DNA of 47,580 bases from Robiginitomaculum sp. (GTDB lineage: Bacteria; Pseudomonadota; Alphaproteobacteria; Caulobacterales; Maricaulaceae), in NCBI GenBank assembly GCA_021647375.1, contig JAKIUV010000010.1, forward strand, positions 1 through 47,580, read 5' to 3'. Position numbers and translations under genes: made by a program. Below, in pieces: positions 17,901-26,320 of this stretch. Position 1 is the first letter of the stretch. Each line of letters begins with the position of its first letter. Below the pieces are notes generated by a model. It had not been told where the DNA came from and did not search any database. It saw only the letters and a program-made list of their open reading frames with translations.

Positions 17901-20900
17901 AATGCTGGCGACAGTAATGACACCAGCATAACCTATACCATTAGCGATGGTGAGGGTGGTTTCAGCACGACAACAGTCACAGTTACGGTTGAGGGGTTGA
18001 ACCCGGGGGGCAATCCACCGATTGCCCGCGACGACGATATTACCACCACTGAAAACATTGCCGTCAGCGGCAATGTGTTCGCAGATAACGGCAATGGAGC
18101 AGACAGCGACGCGGACGGCGATGGGTTTGTGGTCACGCAAGTGTCGGGAACTGCGGGCAATGTCGGCGCATCTGTGGCAGGTACTGGCGGCGGGTTGTTT
18201 ACTATTAATTTGGACGGTAATTATAGCTTTGCTCCCAACGGCGAGTTTGAGAACTTGGCCGCAGGCGCATCAGCAACGACGACGATTACCTATACAATTG
18301 ACGACGGGATTGATGGGTCAAGTACAGCCACCGTGACGGTCATTGTTAACGGCGTCAATGACGCCCTATTTGCAAGGCGCGATGTCTTCACCACAGATGA
18401 GGACAATGCGGTTGGCGGCAATGTATTTGATGATAATGGTAATGGTACCGATTTCGACATAGATGGAGATATACTTGGGGTTAGTGCCGTCAATGGCGCT
18501 CCAGGGAGTGTAGGGGGCACTGTCGTAGGCAGTATGGGCGGATTGTTTTCCGTCCAAGCAAATGGTGTTTTCAGTTTCCAGCCGGACGGCGACTTTGATT
18601 ATTTGGCCATGGGGCAAAGCGAGACATCAACTGCGACATACACGGTTACAGACGGCAACGGAATTTTCAGAACCGCAACAATTTCGGTCACGGTTAACGG
18701 TGTTAACGATGCACCATTTGTTGTTGGTTCCGGGGGCGTTCCGCCGATTGATCCGCTTAACTTCATTCCTGTGCAAAATGTAGACGATAGCGATGTGTTA
18801 GCGCCGATTGCTTTGGCGCAATTCTTTGGTGACCCTGACTTTATAGATGTACTTTCTATAAGTGTGGCGCCAGGCTCTTTACCGCCAGGCCTGACTTTTG
18901 AAGTGGGTACAAGTTCTATTACAGGAACATTAAGCGCAAATGCCAGTCAAGGCGGCCCCAATAATGACGGTATTTATATTGTATTGATTACGGCGCGCGA
19001 CGGCAATGGCGGCACGGTCAGCACAAATATCACCTTTGATGTTTCTAACCCTGCACCTATTGCCATAGAAGACATGCTAGTTGGCGACCCGGATTTTAAC
19101 GCTTTTAACTTGTTTGCCGACAATGGGTTTGGCGCGGATATGGATCCGGACGGCGATGCATTTTTCATCACGCACATTAATGGGGCCGCTATCCAGCCTG
19201 GTGCGGATTATGTGTTCCAGTCAGGATTAACCCTGCATTTTGCTGGCGGTGGTGATATAGAATTTACCACATTGCAGCCAGGTGCCTATAATGAGATTTT
19301 CACCTACACGATTTCCGATGGGCAAGGCGGCACGGATACGGCTATTGTTGAAGCTCAATTTACCGTCAATGCGTTTGATTTAATAAATAATAATAATGTT
19401 GGCCTGACCATTAATGGCGTGGCTACGGGCGACGAGAGCGGATTTGCAGTTTCCAGCGCCGGGGATATTAACAATGACGGCTTTGACGACTTTATGATCG
19501 GCGCGCATTTTGCCGGGCCGAATGCCAACGGCGACCCGGGGGCAACTTATGTGATTTTTGGCGGCAATGACCGACCTGCACCTTTGGGCCAGGACTTCAA
19601 TTTGTCAGATATTGACGGAACGAATGGTTTTGTTTTGACGGGTATAGACCAGTTCGACAATTCCGGTTGGTCCATAGCTTCGGCTGGCGATGTCAACGGC
19701 GACGGTATTGATGATATAATCATAAGTGGTCATCTCGCCGACCCGAACCAAGGTCAGAGCGGTGAAGTTTATGTCGTGTTTGGTGGGCAGAATTTTGGTG
19801 CAAGCTTTGATCTCGGTAGTCTTAACGGCACGAATGGATTTACCCTAAACGGTACAAACCCTGTTGACCAAGCGGGATATGATGTTGCGGGTCTGGGCGA
19901 TATCAACGGCGATGGTATTGATGATTTCATCATCGGCGCACGCGGAGCAGACCCAAGCGGTAATAACCTTGCGGGTGAAAGTTATGTGGTGTTTGGGCAG
20001 GCTGGCGGATTTAACCCGGTGTTTGAGCTTTCTGATTTGAACGGGGCGAACGGCTTTACTATAGCTGGCGCTACACCAGCAGGTTTTTCAGGCTCGGCAT
20101 TGGCTGGCTCTGGGGACTATGACGGCGACGGTGTTAATGATATTATGATCGGCATTCCAACGCGCACGGATGCTGCAGGGCAAATTGCGATTATTTTTGG
20201 CAATGCTGGCGGCTTTGCAGTGAATTTGGATTTGGGCAATTTGAACGGTGCCGGCATTTTAATAACCGGTGTTGACCCGGTAGGCCGCGCCGGATTTGAT
20301 TTGGCGGGGCTAGGGGATGTTAACGGAGACGGAATAGACGATTTCGGACTGAGCGCTCCCTTTTCAGGTTTGGGCGGGAGTGCTGATAGCGGCGAAATTT
20401 ATGTTGTTTTTGGCAATACCAACATCAGAAATGGTGTAGACCTTGGGGCTTTGGACGGTAGTAATGGCTTTACGGTTTCCGGTCTGGCGGCTTCCGATAA
20501 TTTAGGTTTTTCTCTAAGCTCTGCTGGTGATTTTGATGGTGATGGTTTTGCCGACATTATCATCGGTGCGCCAGGGCTGGACGGTAGCGGCGGTGCATTT
20601 TTAATATATGGTCGTGCAGGCGGTTTTCCTGCCAATTTTGATATTGGGAATTTAGACGGTAATAATGGCTTTCGCATTAACGGCATTGCGGGCGGTGATG
20701 ATGTGGGTTTTGCTGTCACCGGGATAGGCGATGTCGACGGCGATGGACTTGATGATTTGCTTATTGGTGCGCCGGGCGCAGATGCTAACGGCATTGCCGG
20801 GGCGGGTCAGAGTTATGTTTTGGCCGGGTTCTCAAGAGGTGGAAATACCAATCCAACAGCACAAATCGTTACAGATAAAGCCGTTATTTCAGAAGACGAT

Positions 20901-21197
20901 GTGAGCAGTAACAGCGAGAGTGAAAATGTATCTGAGTTCAACAGTTCTGACAAAACAATAATTGCTGACGATGATAGTTTTGTTTTTGTTGAGAAAACCA
21001 TAGTGTCGGATGACGACATGGATTGGAATTTGGGTTTTAACGAATTTGTCATTGACCAAGGTGTTTTGGCTGAATTTACGGCCTATGCCCAATCTTTGCG
21101 GCAAGCGTATTTTGACGTCGAATATGTTCTTGAGCTGGGCAATGAAGGTGCCGACAGTGCGCTTTCTTACTACACCGATTTGTTTCATTTCCTTTAG
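14931..21197 (+). CDS. giant FG-GAP (integrin-alpha-like) and cadherin-like repeat protein, probably secreted
   Basis: The product has about 2088 residues. Its start is the ATG at 14931 with AGGGG upstream; TTG at 14868 is less likely. It opens with a cadherin-like module (residues about 60-180). Seven FG-GAP repeats follow (about 200-670), each with a calcium loop such as GDVNGDGIDD, then IGAP and YVVFG. Next come four VCBS/cadherin-like modules and two putative Ig (He_PIG-type) modules (about 675-1410). A second copy of the opening module precedes seven more FG-GAP repeats (about 1505-1970). The last 120 residues are acidic and end in the hydrophobic DLFHFL. There is no signal peptide, so type I secretion through a C-terminal signal is inferred, though no transporter genes are adjacent. 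Integrin-alpha propellers have seven such blades. A likely role is adhesion or a surface/matrix protein. Confidence 0.85.
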   Translation: MAYRYNFSDGSAMVDVSLLWQDEFLFNYQPVFLSAYTKLDFGKDDITISQEIFTEIPVVSELPNFAPPLAVDDNLLASNLNTTFNLFADNGLGADSDADGDNLSVTMINGTIISIGAVITLNNGLEVTYLGGGDVEFNTVGLSLGDFADDVFNYTIDDGNGGTDTANVTISFVVNALNLATLSAAEGYRIFGAPDGMGSGASVSGLGDVNGDKIDDYIIGAPFAGSGAAYVVFGSVAGFPTGLDLSTLNGVNGFSVDGLAAFDRFGRAVSSAGDVNGDGITDILIGAPSGGATNVMGVSEGEAYVIFGSATGFPANFNLTSLNGTNGFVMTARPSNPGLGFAVTNAGDVNGDGIDDLLVGSQSDGEVGQSAAAFVVYGTNTGFAAQIDLGLLDGTDGFVIPSLTPIDGTGEAVTALGDVNGDGIDDFAVGAPNANAAFGTFSFTGETYVIFGNAAGFGANFDLTTLNGANGFVVNAIASGDSLGHSVTGIGDINGDGLADILIGAPSADSSSGVVNAGQAYVVYGASSFTASLDLSSLNGLNGFAINGINGFDNTGYSVSGVGDFNGDGIADFVIGARDADPNGNSNAGQTYLIFGGSFSASPIFDVADLDGTNGFALLGARAGDNSGYSVSGAGDVNNDGFDDLLIGAPRANNFGNGFQGESYIIYGFDPLGVGNTPPIAADDNFTTNEDNPVTGTVFADNGNGADSDSDGDAIFVSAVNALAANVGANIQGSTGGIFVIQSDGTFSFRANGDFDYLAVGESETTTTSYTVSDGNGGTDIATVAVTVTGVNDAPFGFDPTVAGGVPGDPANYIPSQDVDDGATVTDLDLTPYFGDPDTTDKLTITVDIAALPPGMFYDAVSNTIAGTPDASASQGGPNGDGVYTITVTATDNNNAQFSTNVIYRVSNPAPMAESDSFITDEATAINGNVFENNGVNVDFDFDGDAFFVSDVNNSASNVGLTVVGSAGGLFTISADGSISFDPDGAFNELNAGDSNDTSITYTISDGEGGFSTTTVTVTVEGLNPGGNPPIARDDDITTTENIAVSGNVFADNGNGADSDADGDGFVVTQVSGTAGNVGASVAGTGGGLFTINLDGNYSFAPNGEFENLAAGASATTTITYTIDDGIDGSSTATVTVIVNGVNDALFARRDVFTTDEDNAVGGNVFDDNGNGTDFDIDGDILGVSAVNGAPGSVGGTVVGSMGGLFSVQANGVFSFQPDGDFDYLAMGQSETSTATYTVTDGNGIFRTATISVTVNGVNDAPFVVGSGGVPPIDPLNFIPVQNVDDSDVLAPIALAQFFGDPDFIDVLSISVAPGSLPPGLTFEVGTSSITGTLSANASQGGPNNDGIYIVLITARDGNGGTVSTNITFDVSNPAPIAIEDMLVGDPDFNAFNLFADNGFGADMDPDGDAFFITHINGAAIQPGADYVFQSGLTLHFAGGGDIEFTTLQPGAYNEIFTYTISDGQGGTDTAIVEAQFTVNAFDLINNNNVGLTINGVATGDESGFAVSSAGDINNDGFDDFMIGAHFAGPNANGDPGATYVIFGGNDRPAPLGQDFNLSDIDGTNGFVLTGIDQFDNSGWSIASAGDVNGDGIDDIIISGHLADPNQGQSGEVYVVFGGQNFGASFDLGSLNGTNGFTLNGTNPVDQAGYDVAGLGDINGDGIDDFIIGARGADPSGNNLAGESYVVFGQAGGFNPVFELSDLNGANGFTIAGATPAGFSGSALAGSGDYDGDGVNDIMIGIPTRTDAAGQIAIIFGNAGGFAVNLDLGNLNGAGILITGVDPVGRAGFDLAGLGDVNGDGIDDFGLSAPFSGLGGSADSGEIYVVFGNTNIRNGVDLGALDGSNGFTVSGLAASDNLGFSLSSAGDFDGDGFADIIIGAPGLDGSGGAFLIYGRAGGFPANFDIGNLDGNNGFRINGIAGGDDVGFAVTGIGDVDGDGLDDLLIGAPGADANGIAGAGQSYVLAGFSRGGNTNPTAQIVTDKAVISEDDVSSNSESENVSEFNSSDKTIIADDDSFVFVEKTIVSDDDMDWNLGFNEFVIDQGVLAEFTAYAQSLRQAYFDVEYVLELGNEGADSALSYYTDLFHFL

Positions 21198-21206
21198 GCG
21201 AAACTA

Positions 21207-22094
21207 TTAGGTTTGCTCTTCGCCTGCCGATAGCAAACCAACGAATTTGTCTACATTTATAGTTATATCGTCTTCACCGACCTGATCGAACGGGTCTTCG
21301 AGATGGTCTTGGATATTGTCGAGGCCAACCAGAATTATAGCAAACAATATGGGCATAACATAGGTGAGGTGATTGTCATAGGCCGTGGCTTCGTGGGCGA
21401 AGAACGGGCCATAAAGAATGGGCAAGATGACAATGAAGAAATCGCTAAACGCCCGCAAAGTGCGCGGGGTGCGGTATTGGTAAATATGTTTCATGCCCTC
21501 AAATGCGACAATGATTTTACCCACATATTGATTGGCGCGGGAGCATTCCCCGGACGGCAGACCGTCGGCGCGCAGATGTTTGACAAATTCGGATAGCTCT
21601 GAAAACCGAGTATAGATTTCTTTTTCGTGATGTTCCATGTCTGATAAATTGCCTTTAAACATGTCCTTGCAACCACGCATCAGCCTATCCAAAATACTCT
21701 CAATATGAGCAACACGGTCTTCGTCCTCATGGGTAGGGAGCCAATCGCGCGCCGCATAATATAATGCGCGTCCGTGGGCTTTGAGGGAGCCGTACTTATC
21801 GAGGGCATTTTCCCGGCGCTTATAAGCATGGCCAATGGAAAATACGATGGGAAAGACAATTGCCGTCGAAATCATAGTCAGGGGAAAGTCGGCGCGAATA
21901 TCAAAGCGAAGACATAGCCAGGTCGACAGCACAGCAAAGCCGGCAATTACCAAACTCTTGAGGTTGATAATTAAAAATATGCTGGTTAATCGTGACATCT
22001 GAAAGGGCATGGGAACGGCATAGGGCGGAAACCTTGCCAAAGTATAAATACTCCATACAGAGAAAAGATAGCCACTTTGCACTAATTTGTTCAC
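21207..22094 (-). CDS. bestrophin-like membrane protein
   Basis: The 295-residue protein has two hydrophobic hairpins near residues 38-90 and 215-260. The loop after the first carries AYKRRENALDKYGSLKAHGRAL, resembling the AYDRWWEAR segment of bacterial bestrophins. The end carries VGLDNIQDHLEDPFDQVGED, resembling the DPFG acidic region of that family. Bestrophins are pentameric anion or cation channels of the inner membrane. The start is uncertain: GTG at 22094 is the longest, and internal ATGs at about 22010 and 21998 would shorten the N-terminus. It converges on the giant FG-GAP gene with only 9 bases between stops. Confidence 0.55.
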   Translation of the reverse strand: MNKLVQSGYLFSVWSIYTLARFPPYAVPMPFQMSRLTSIFLIINLKSLVIAGFAVLSTWLCLRFDIRADFPLTMISTAIVFPIVFSIGHAYKRRENALDKYGSLKAHGRALYYAARDWLPTHEDEDRVAHIESILDRLMRGCKDMFKGNLSDMEHHEKEIYTRFSELSEFVKHLRADGLPSGECSRANQYVGKIIVAFEGMKHIYQYRTPRTLRAFSDFFIVILPILYGPFFAHEATAYDNHLTYVMPILFAIILVGLDNIQDHLEDPFDQVGEDDITINVDKFVGLLSAGEEQT

Positions 22095-22108
22095 TTTGAT
22101 CTGATGGG

Positions 22109-22148
22109 TTTAATAGAATGACTAAATTAATTTAATCATTCTATTAAA
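22109..22148. promoter_or_regulatory. 40-bp near-perfect AT-rich palindrome
   Basis: Arms tttaatagaatga (22109-22121) and tcattctattaaa (22136-22148) are perfect complements. The centre, taaattaattta (22123-22134), is itself a palindrome. Only one position pair (c at 22122 and a at 22135) mismatches. It sits in the divergent region between the bestrophin-like gene and the B12 riboswitch. It could be an operator for a dimeric regulator acting on both promoters, or a cruciform/terminator for the leader. It does not match a canonical Fur or Zur box. Confidence 0.75.
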
Positions 22149-22219
22149 TGACAAATGTGGTGCGGGTGAGTGCCGTATAGAATAAAAATCTTGACCATGA
22201 ACCGGATAGGGATATGTTG

Positions 22220-22366
22220 CGGGCGTTGGTTAAGGGAAATCGGTGTGAATCCGGTACTGTCCCCGCAGCTGTAAGCGACGAGAGTTTTGCACATGCCACT
22301 GGTGTTTTTAAATACCGGGAAGGCGCAAACACTCATTAAGTCGTAAGTCAGAAGACCTGCCAACAA
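22220..22366 (+). ncRNA. cobalamin (B12) riboswitch
   Basis: The conserved core is present in order: taagggaaatcggtgtgaat, ccggtactgtccccgcagct, gtaagc, then gccactgg, gggaaggc, and the B12 box in gtaagtcagaagacctgcc (22343-22361). The outer P1 helix can form between gttggt (22225-22230) and gccaac (22359-22364). The riboswitch precedes btuB by about 125 bases. By analogy with this class, bound adenosylcobalamin should switch off the uptake operon. Confidence 0.95.
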
Positions 22367-22451
22367 AGTCGCCAGCGCCGACCCGCCGGGAATAGCGGAG
22401 AGCAGGAATGATCCCTTGGAAGGGAATCCCATGACGACACTGTTGAAACCC

Positions 22452-22480
22452 GCATAGCCAATAAGGCTACGCCTATTTTT
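22452..22480 (+). terminator. candidate expression-platform hairpin of the B12 riboswitch
   Basis: gcatagcc (22452-22459) and ggctacgc (22465-22472) pair with one mismatch around an aataa loop. They are followed by ctattttt, and then the btuB ribosome-binding site (GGAG, 22481). A hairpin plus U-run directly before the SD suits transcription termination, or SD masking, as the riboswitch output. The stem is short, so termination strength is uncertain. Confidence 0.5.
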
Positions 22481-22489
22481 GGAGTCGTT

Positions 22490-24418
22490 ATGAAGCGCTT
22501 ATACCTATCTGCTGCGGTAATCGCAGTATATGTCAGTCCGATTTTTTCTAGCCAAGCATATGGGCAAATTCATTATATAGGAAATTCTTCTTGTTATGTT
22601 CCGGTTGATAGCGACATAGATGAAGAAATGTCCTGTCCCAGCTCTGATGAAATCATCGCAATTGGCCGCAGAGTATCCCCGTCTAATCGTAATGAGGTCA
22701 CGAGCCCCAATACACTGATAAATACGGCGGAGATTAAGGCGCGTGGCAATGTCTATATCGCCGACCTTTTGCGCACAGTTCCGGGCGCATCTGTTAACCG
22801 TTCCGGGCCGCAAGGGGCGTTGACGCAATTGCGATTGCGTGGCTCGGAGGGCAATCATGTTTTGGTGCTTGTGGACGGGGTGGAAGTGTCCAACCCCAAT
22901 ACGGGCGAGTTTGATTTTGGCTCATTACGCAGCACGGATATTGTTCGCATCGAAGTTTTGCGCGGGGAGCAATCCGCACTTTGGGGCAGTGATGCGCTTG
23001 GTGGCGTTGTCAATATTATCACCCGTGCGGGCGAAACCAATGAAAGCTATAAGCTGTCTATAAAGGGCGGGAGTTTCAATACATTTGAAGGCCAGGTGTC
23101 TGCGGTAGTGCCTATTAACGGCGCGGCGCTGTCCATTAACGGCAATGTGTTTCGCACGGACGGTTATGATGTTTCGGGCAATAATAGCGAAAAGGACGGA
23201 TCGGATAGCCGTGCTCTCAATGTTGGTCTTAATAATGTTGAAATTGGCGGCTTAACTCTAAGTGCGAAATATTCAAACACCCACGCGGTGTCTGAATTTG
23301 ATGCCGACACGGATTTTAACGGGCGGCTTGATAATACCTTATCAGAAACCCAAACCGACACACACACCGGGCGTATATCGGCGCGGTTTGATATGGCAGG
23401 GTTTTCCAATCTGATTAATTTGAGTGTAGCAGATACCAAGCAAAACACGGTCGGGACGAGCTTTCCCAACGATACGACAGGCAAGCGCACACAGCTTAAT
23501 TGGGCGGCAGAAAAAACATGGGATGCGCATAATTTGACGATTTTGGCGGAAACCGAGAAAGAAGAGTTTTCAAATTTCGGCGGTGTTGGCGCTGGCCAGA
23601 ACCAAAATGAAAGTATCCAAAACCATGCTTTGGCAGCGGACTACCGTTTCAACCAAAACGCCATCACACTCAGCGCATCTGCGCGAGCGGACTTCAATGA
23701 TAGATTTGACGATAGCCAGACTTGGCGCGTCGGCGCTGGTTATGCTTTTGAAAATATTGGGGGACGTGTGCGGGCTTCGGTCGGTACAGGTGTGAAAAAC
23801 CCAAGTATGACAGAATTGTTCGGGTTTTTCCCGGCGTTTTTTGTCGGCAATCCAGACCTGACACCAGAAACCTCTCTGGGGTATAATATCGGTTATGACC
23901 AAAAACTAGGGGATTGGAATTTTAGCGCTGATTATTTCCGCTCCGATTTGAAGAATGAAATATTCACGGATTTTGGTGTCTTCCCCTCGACGGCGCGCAA
24001 CCGCACAACCGATAGTAAACGCGAAGGGGTTGAGTTTGAGGCGCGGGGCAGTATTGGCGACACGCTTGATATTCGTGCATCGGCAACATTTCTAGATGCC
24101 AAAGAAAACGGTATCCGCGAATTGCGCCGCCCGGAATTCTTGGCGAGTGCGACGGCGACTTGGACGCCTATAGAACCGCTAAGCTTAACCTTGTCCGCTG
24201 ACCATAATGGTAGCCAGATTGATACGGACTTTGCGACTTTTTCCCGCGTGGAGCTAAAAGCTTTCACTTTGGTTGGTCTCAATATACGGTATAGCTTGAA
24301 CGATATAGTCACATTGTCTGTGCGCGGGGAAAACCTGCTGGACGAGGACTACCAAGAGGTAGTCGGCTATGCATCACAAGGACGGGGGGTCTATGCGGGC
24401 ATTAGCGCTGATTTTTAG
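22490..24418 (+). CDS. btuB: TonB-dependent vitamin B12 receptor BtuB
   Basis: This 642-residue outer-membrane receptor carries cobalamin into the periplasm with energy from TonB. It has a signal peptide (ending near QAYGQ), a TonB-box-like DEIIAIGRR, and a plug domain with LRTVPGASVNRSG, QLRLRG, LVLVDGVEVSNP and RGEQSALWGSDALGGVVNIIT. A beta-barrel follows, ending in YAGISADF with a terminal Phe. Substrate assignment rests on the riboswitch in its leader and the FecCD/BtuF-type transporter genes behind it. The start has GGAG six bases upstream. Confidence 0.92.
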   Translation: MKRLYLSAAVIAVYVSPIFSSQAYGQIHYIGNSSCYVPVDSDIDEEMSCPSSDEIIAIGRRVSPSNRNEVTSPNTLINTAEIKARGNVYIADLLRTVPGASVNRSGPQGALTQLRLRGSEGNHVLVLVDGVEVSNPNTGEFDFGSLRSTDIVRIEVLRGEQSALWGSDALGGVVNIITRAGETNESYKLSIKGGSFNTFEGQVSAVVPINGAALSINGNVFRTDGYDVSGNNSEKDGSDSRALNVGLNNVEIGGLTLSAKYSNTHAVSEFDADTDFNGRLDNTLSETQTDTHTGRISARFDMAGFSNLINLSVADTKQNTVGTSFPNDTTGKRTQLNWAAEKTWDAHNLTILAETEKEEFSNFGGVGAGQNQNESIQNHALAADYRFNQNAITLSASARADFNDRFDDSQTWRVGAGYAFENIGGRVRASVGTGVKNPSMTELFGFFPAFFVGNPDLTPETSLGYNIGYDQKLGDWNFSADYFRSDLKNEIFTDFGVFPSTARNRTTDSKREGVEFEARGSIGDTLDIRASATFLDAKENGIRELRRPEFLASATATWTPIEPLSLTLSADHNGSQIDTDFATFSRVELKAFTLVGLNIRYSLNDIVTLSVRGENLLDEDYQEVVGYASQGRGVYAGISADF

Positions 24419-25358
24419 TTTAACCTGTATTGGAGTTATTTTTTTGGGTTTAAGAGACTGGGCGAGTCCGAACAATAATCTGGACATCTCATCCCCTCAC
24501 CTTGTTCCTCTCCCTATGGGAGAGGAGAATTTGCCTAAATTACCATTAATATATCAAGAGAACAGTGCAGGTGCGGCAAACGTAGCCTCTCCTTTGGGGA
24601 GAGGCGCGCGACAGCGGGTGAGGGGCTGGGATGTTAATGAAAAACTCCGCGTTGTGTCCACATCGCTTTGTGGTGATAGTTATGTTTTGTCTTTGGTCGG
24701 TGAGGCGGATATTGCCGCCTTGTCCTGGCAATCCGGGGACGCGCTGTCTACGGCTCCGGCGCGTTTTAAGAATAAATCCAAAGCCCGTGATGATGTTGAA
24801 ACTTTGCTGGCGCTGAACCCGACTTTGGTGGTGTTCGGTCCCGGTGAGGGCGCGGCGGCCAAGCCCTTGCTTGACAAACGCGGCATAAAATATGTGAATT
24901 TGGCGTGGGGTGAGGATTTTGAAAGGGTACAAAACAATATGGTGTTGTTGGCAGGTGCCGTTCGCAAAGACAATGTTGAGGAAAATGTAATTCAGTCCCC
25001 CCCGAGGGAGCAAGCCTCTGTCCTTTATTTGTCCGCGTCCGGCGGCACGGCGGGGCCGGGGACCTATGTTGATGCGGCTATTCGTGCTGCGGGCGGCACC
25101 AATATTATCACCACACAAGGGTGGCACACACCGAGCATTGAAAGCCTGGTCGCCCTTAATCCCGACCTCATCGTCACTTCCTTTTTCAAAGACGGCTATG
25201 CTTCGGTCAACCAGGCGGGCTTGCGCAACAAGGTTTTGCAAGACAAAATTAAAACCATCCCACAGGTCAATGTACCGGGAAAATTATGGCCGTGCGCCGG
25301 GCCGGGGCTATACGCGGCTACGGATATTATCGCCAAAGCCATAAAGGATTTGAACTAA
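24393..25358 (+). CDS. cobalamin ABC transporter substrate-binding protein (BtuF-like) with an in-frame repeat insertion
   Basis: The product has about 321 residues. It starts at the ATG at 24393, inside the end of btuB, with GGGGGG upstream. An N-terminal hydrophobic segment (ALALIFSLTCIGVIFLGL) directs export. The class III periplasmic-binding fold begins near residue 80 (LRVVSTSLCGDSYVLSLVG) and continues with ETLLALNPTLVVFGPG, GTYVDAAIRAAGGTN, PSIESLVALNPDLIV and a short C-terminus. Between the export segment and this fold lie about 45 residues encoded by a palindromic repeat pair (24493-24625). These include LVPLPMGEE and ASPLGRGARQRVRG, typical of translated REP elements. They are probably a disordered linker, and the reading frame stays open. 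Confidence 0.85.
   Translation: MRALALIFSLTCIGVIFLGLRDWASPNNNLDISSPHLVPLPMGEENLPKLPLIYQENSAGAANVASPLGRGARQRVRGWDVNEKLRVVSTSLCGDSYVLSLVGEADIAALSWQSGDALSTAPARFKNKSKARDDVETLLALNPTLVVFGPGEGAAAKPLLDKRGIKYVNLAWGEDFERVQNNMVLLAGAVRKDNVEENVIQSPPREQASVLYLSASGGTAGPGTYVDAAIRAAGGTNIITTQGWHTPSIESLVALNPDLIVTSFFKDGYASVNQAGLRNKVLQDKIKTIPQVNVPGKLWPCAGPGLYAATDIIAKAIKDLN
24493..24625. repeat. REPIN-like palindromic pair inside the btuF-like coding sequence
   Basis: The left unit begins cccctcacc (24493-24501), followed by ctctccctatgggagaggag. The right unit, on the opposite strand, also begins cccctcacc (24617-24625 reversed) and contains cctctccccaaaggagagg. The two units are in inverted orientation about 130 bases apart. 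Length and frame allow continuous translation through the element. It belongs to a different sequence class from the units at 8140 and 46695. Confidence 0.75.
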
Positions 25359-26320
25359 TGCGGTTGGCTGCCTTGATAGTGTTCTGCGTGCTTGCAACAC
25401 TTTTGTCCCTGAGCATTGGGGCATTGTCCATTCCTGTGGGTGATTTCTTGCCTGCTTTGTTCGGGCGCGGCGACGACATCCATGTGACTATCATGCAAGA
25501 TCTGCGCGCACCGCGCACGGCGCTCGCCTTATTCATTGGTGCAGGCCTTGGGGCGAGCGGCGCGGCTCTGCAAGGCTATACCCGCAACCCGCTGGCCGAC
25601 CCCGGCATTCTGGGTTTCTCGGCCACGGCAGCACTCGGCGCAGTATTGGCATTATATTTTGGCCATTATAATTGGATTACACCTGCCGCACTTGTGGGGG
25701 CTGGTATTGGCGCGGCTTTGTTGCTGGCCATGGCCGGGCGGCGGCAGAGCGCCACTGTGTTAATATTGGCAGGCGTGGGTATTGGTTCGCTCGCCACGGC
25801 GCTGACGGGCTTGTTGATGAATTTTGCCCCCAATCCGTGGGCGTTATCGGAAATCGTTTATTGGCTGATGGGCAGTTTGAGAAATGCTAACTTCGATGCG
25901 GCTGTATTGTGCGGGGTTTTGACGTTAGTGGGGCTAATGTGTTTGGCTTTTACAGGGTCGGATTTGCGCACACTGAGCCTTGGGGAAGACACGGCGCAAA
26001 GTCTGGGCGTATCCTTGGGACGCTTGCGGTTGCTTTTGGTTGCTGGTGTGGCTTTGTGTGTTGGTGCGGGGGTTGCCGTGGCGGGCGCTATCGGATTTAT
26101 CGGCCTGTTTGTCCCTCATATATTGCGGTTTATATTCGGCGCTGACCCGGCCAAGCTTATTCCGCTTTCGGCACTGGGCGGAGCCGGGTTTTTGGTGTTG
26201 GCGGATAGTTTGACACGGATATTATCCAGCAATGGCACGGTATTATATCTGGGTATTCTCTCCGCGCTTATTGGTGCGCCGTTCTTTATTTGGTTGGCGT
26301 TCAAGGCGGGGCGGTCATGA
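25358..26320 (+). CDS. btuC: FecCD-family ABC permease (BtuC-like)
   Basis: This inner-membrane permease has about 320 residues and roughly ten hydrophobic helices. It belongs to the FecCD family that imports cobalamin, haem and siderophores. Family motifs include RAPRTALALFIGAGLGASGAALQG, NPLADPGILG, and GAIGFIGLFVPHILRFIFG near the coupling helices. The ATG at 25358 overlaps the stop of the binding-protein gene (TAATG), and its own stop overlaps the ATPase start (ATGA). Cobalamin as substrate is inferred from the upstream riboswitch and BtuB. Confidence 0.92.
   Translation: MRLAALIVFCVLATLLSLSIGALSIPVGDFLPALFGRGDDIHVTIMQDLRAPRTALALFIGAGLGASGAALQGYTRNPLADPGILGFSATAALGAVLALYFGHYNWITPAALVGAGIGAALLLAMAGRRQSATVLILAGVGIGSLATALTGLLMNFAPNPWALSEIVYWLMGSLRNANFDAAVLCGVLTLVGLMCLAFTGSDLRTLSLGEDTAQSLGVSLGRLRLLLVAGVALCVGAGVAVAGAIGFIGLFVPHILRFIFGADPAKLIPLSALGGAGFLVLADSLTRILSSNGTVLYLGILSALIGAPFFIWLAFKAGRS

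Noticed and set aside
15500..20830. Repeated DNA in the giant gene as a possible CRISPR or satellite array
   Set aside because: The repetition follows the protein's FG-GAP units with varied codons. There is no constant repeat with unique spacers.
22109..22148. The palindrome as a Fur or Zur box
   Set aside because: It lacks the GATAATGATAATCATTATC-type or TGTTATAATATAACA-type core, so no specific regulator is named.
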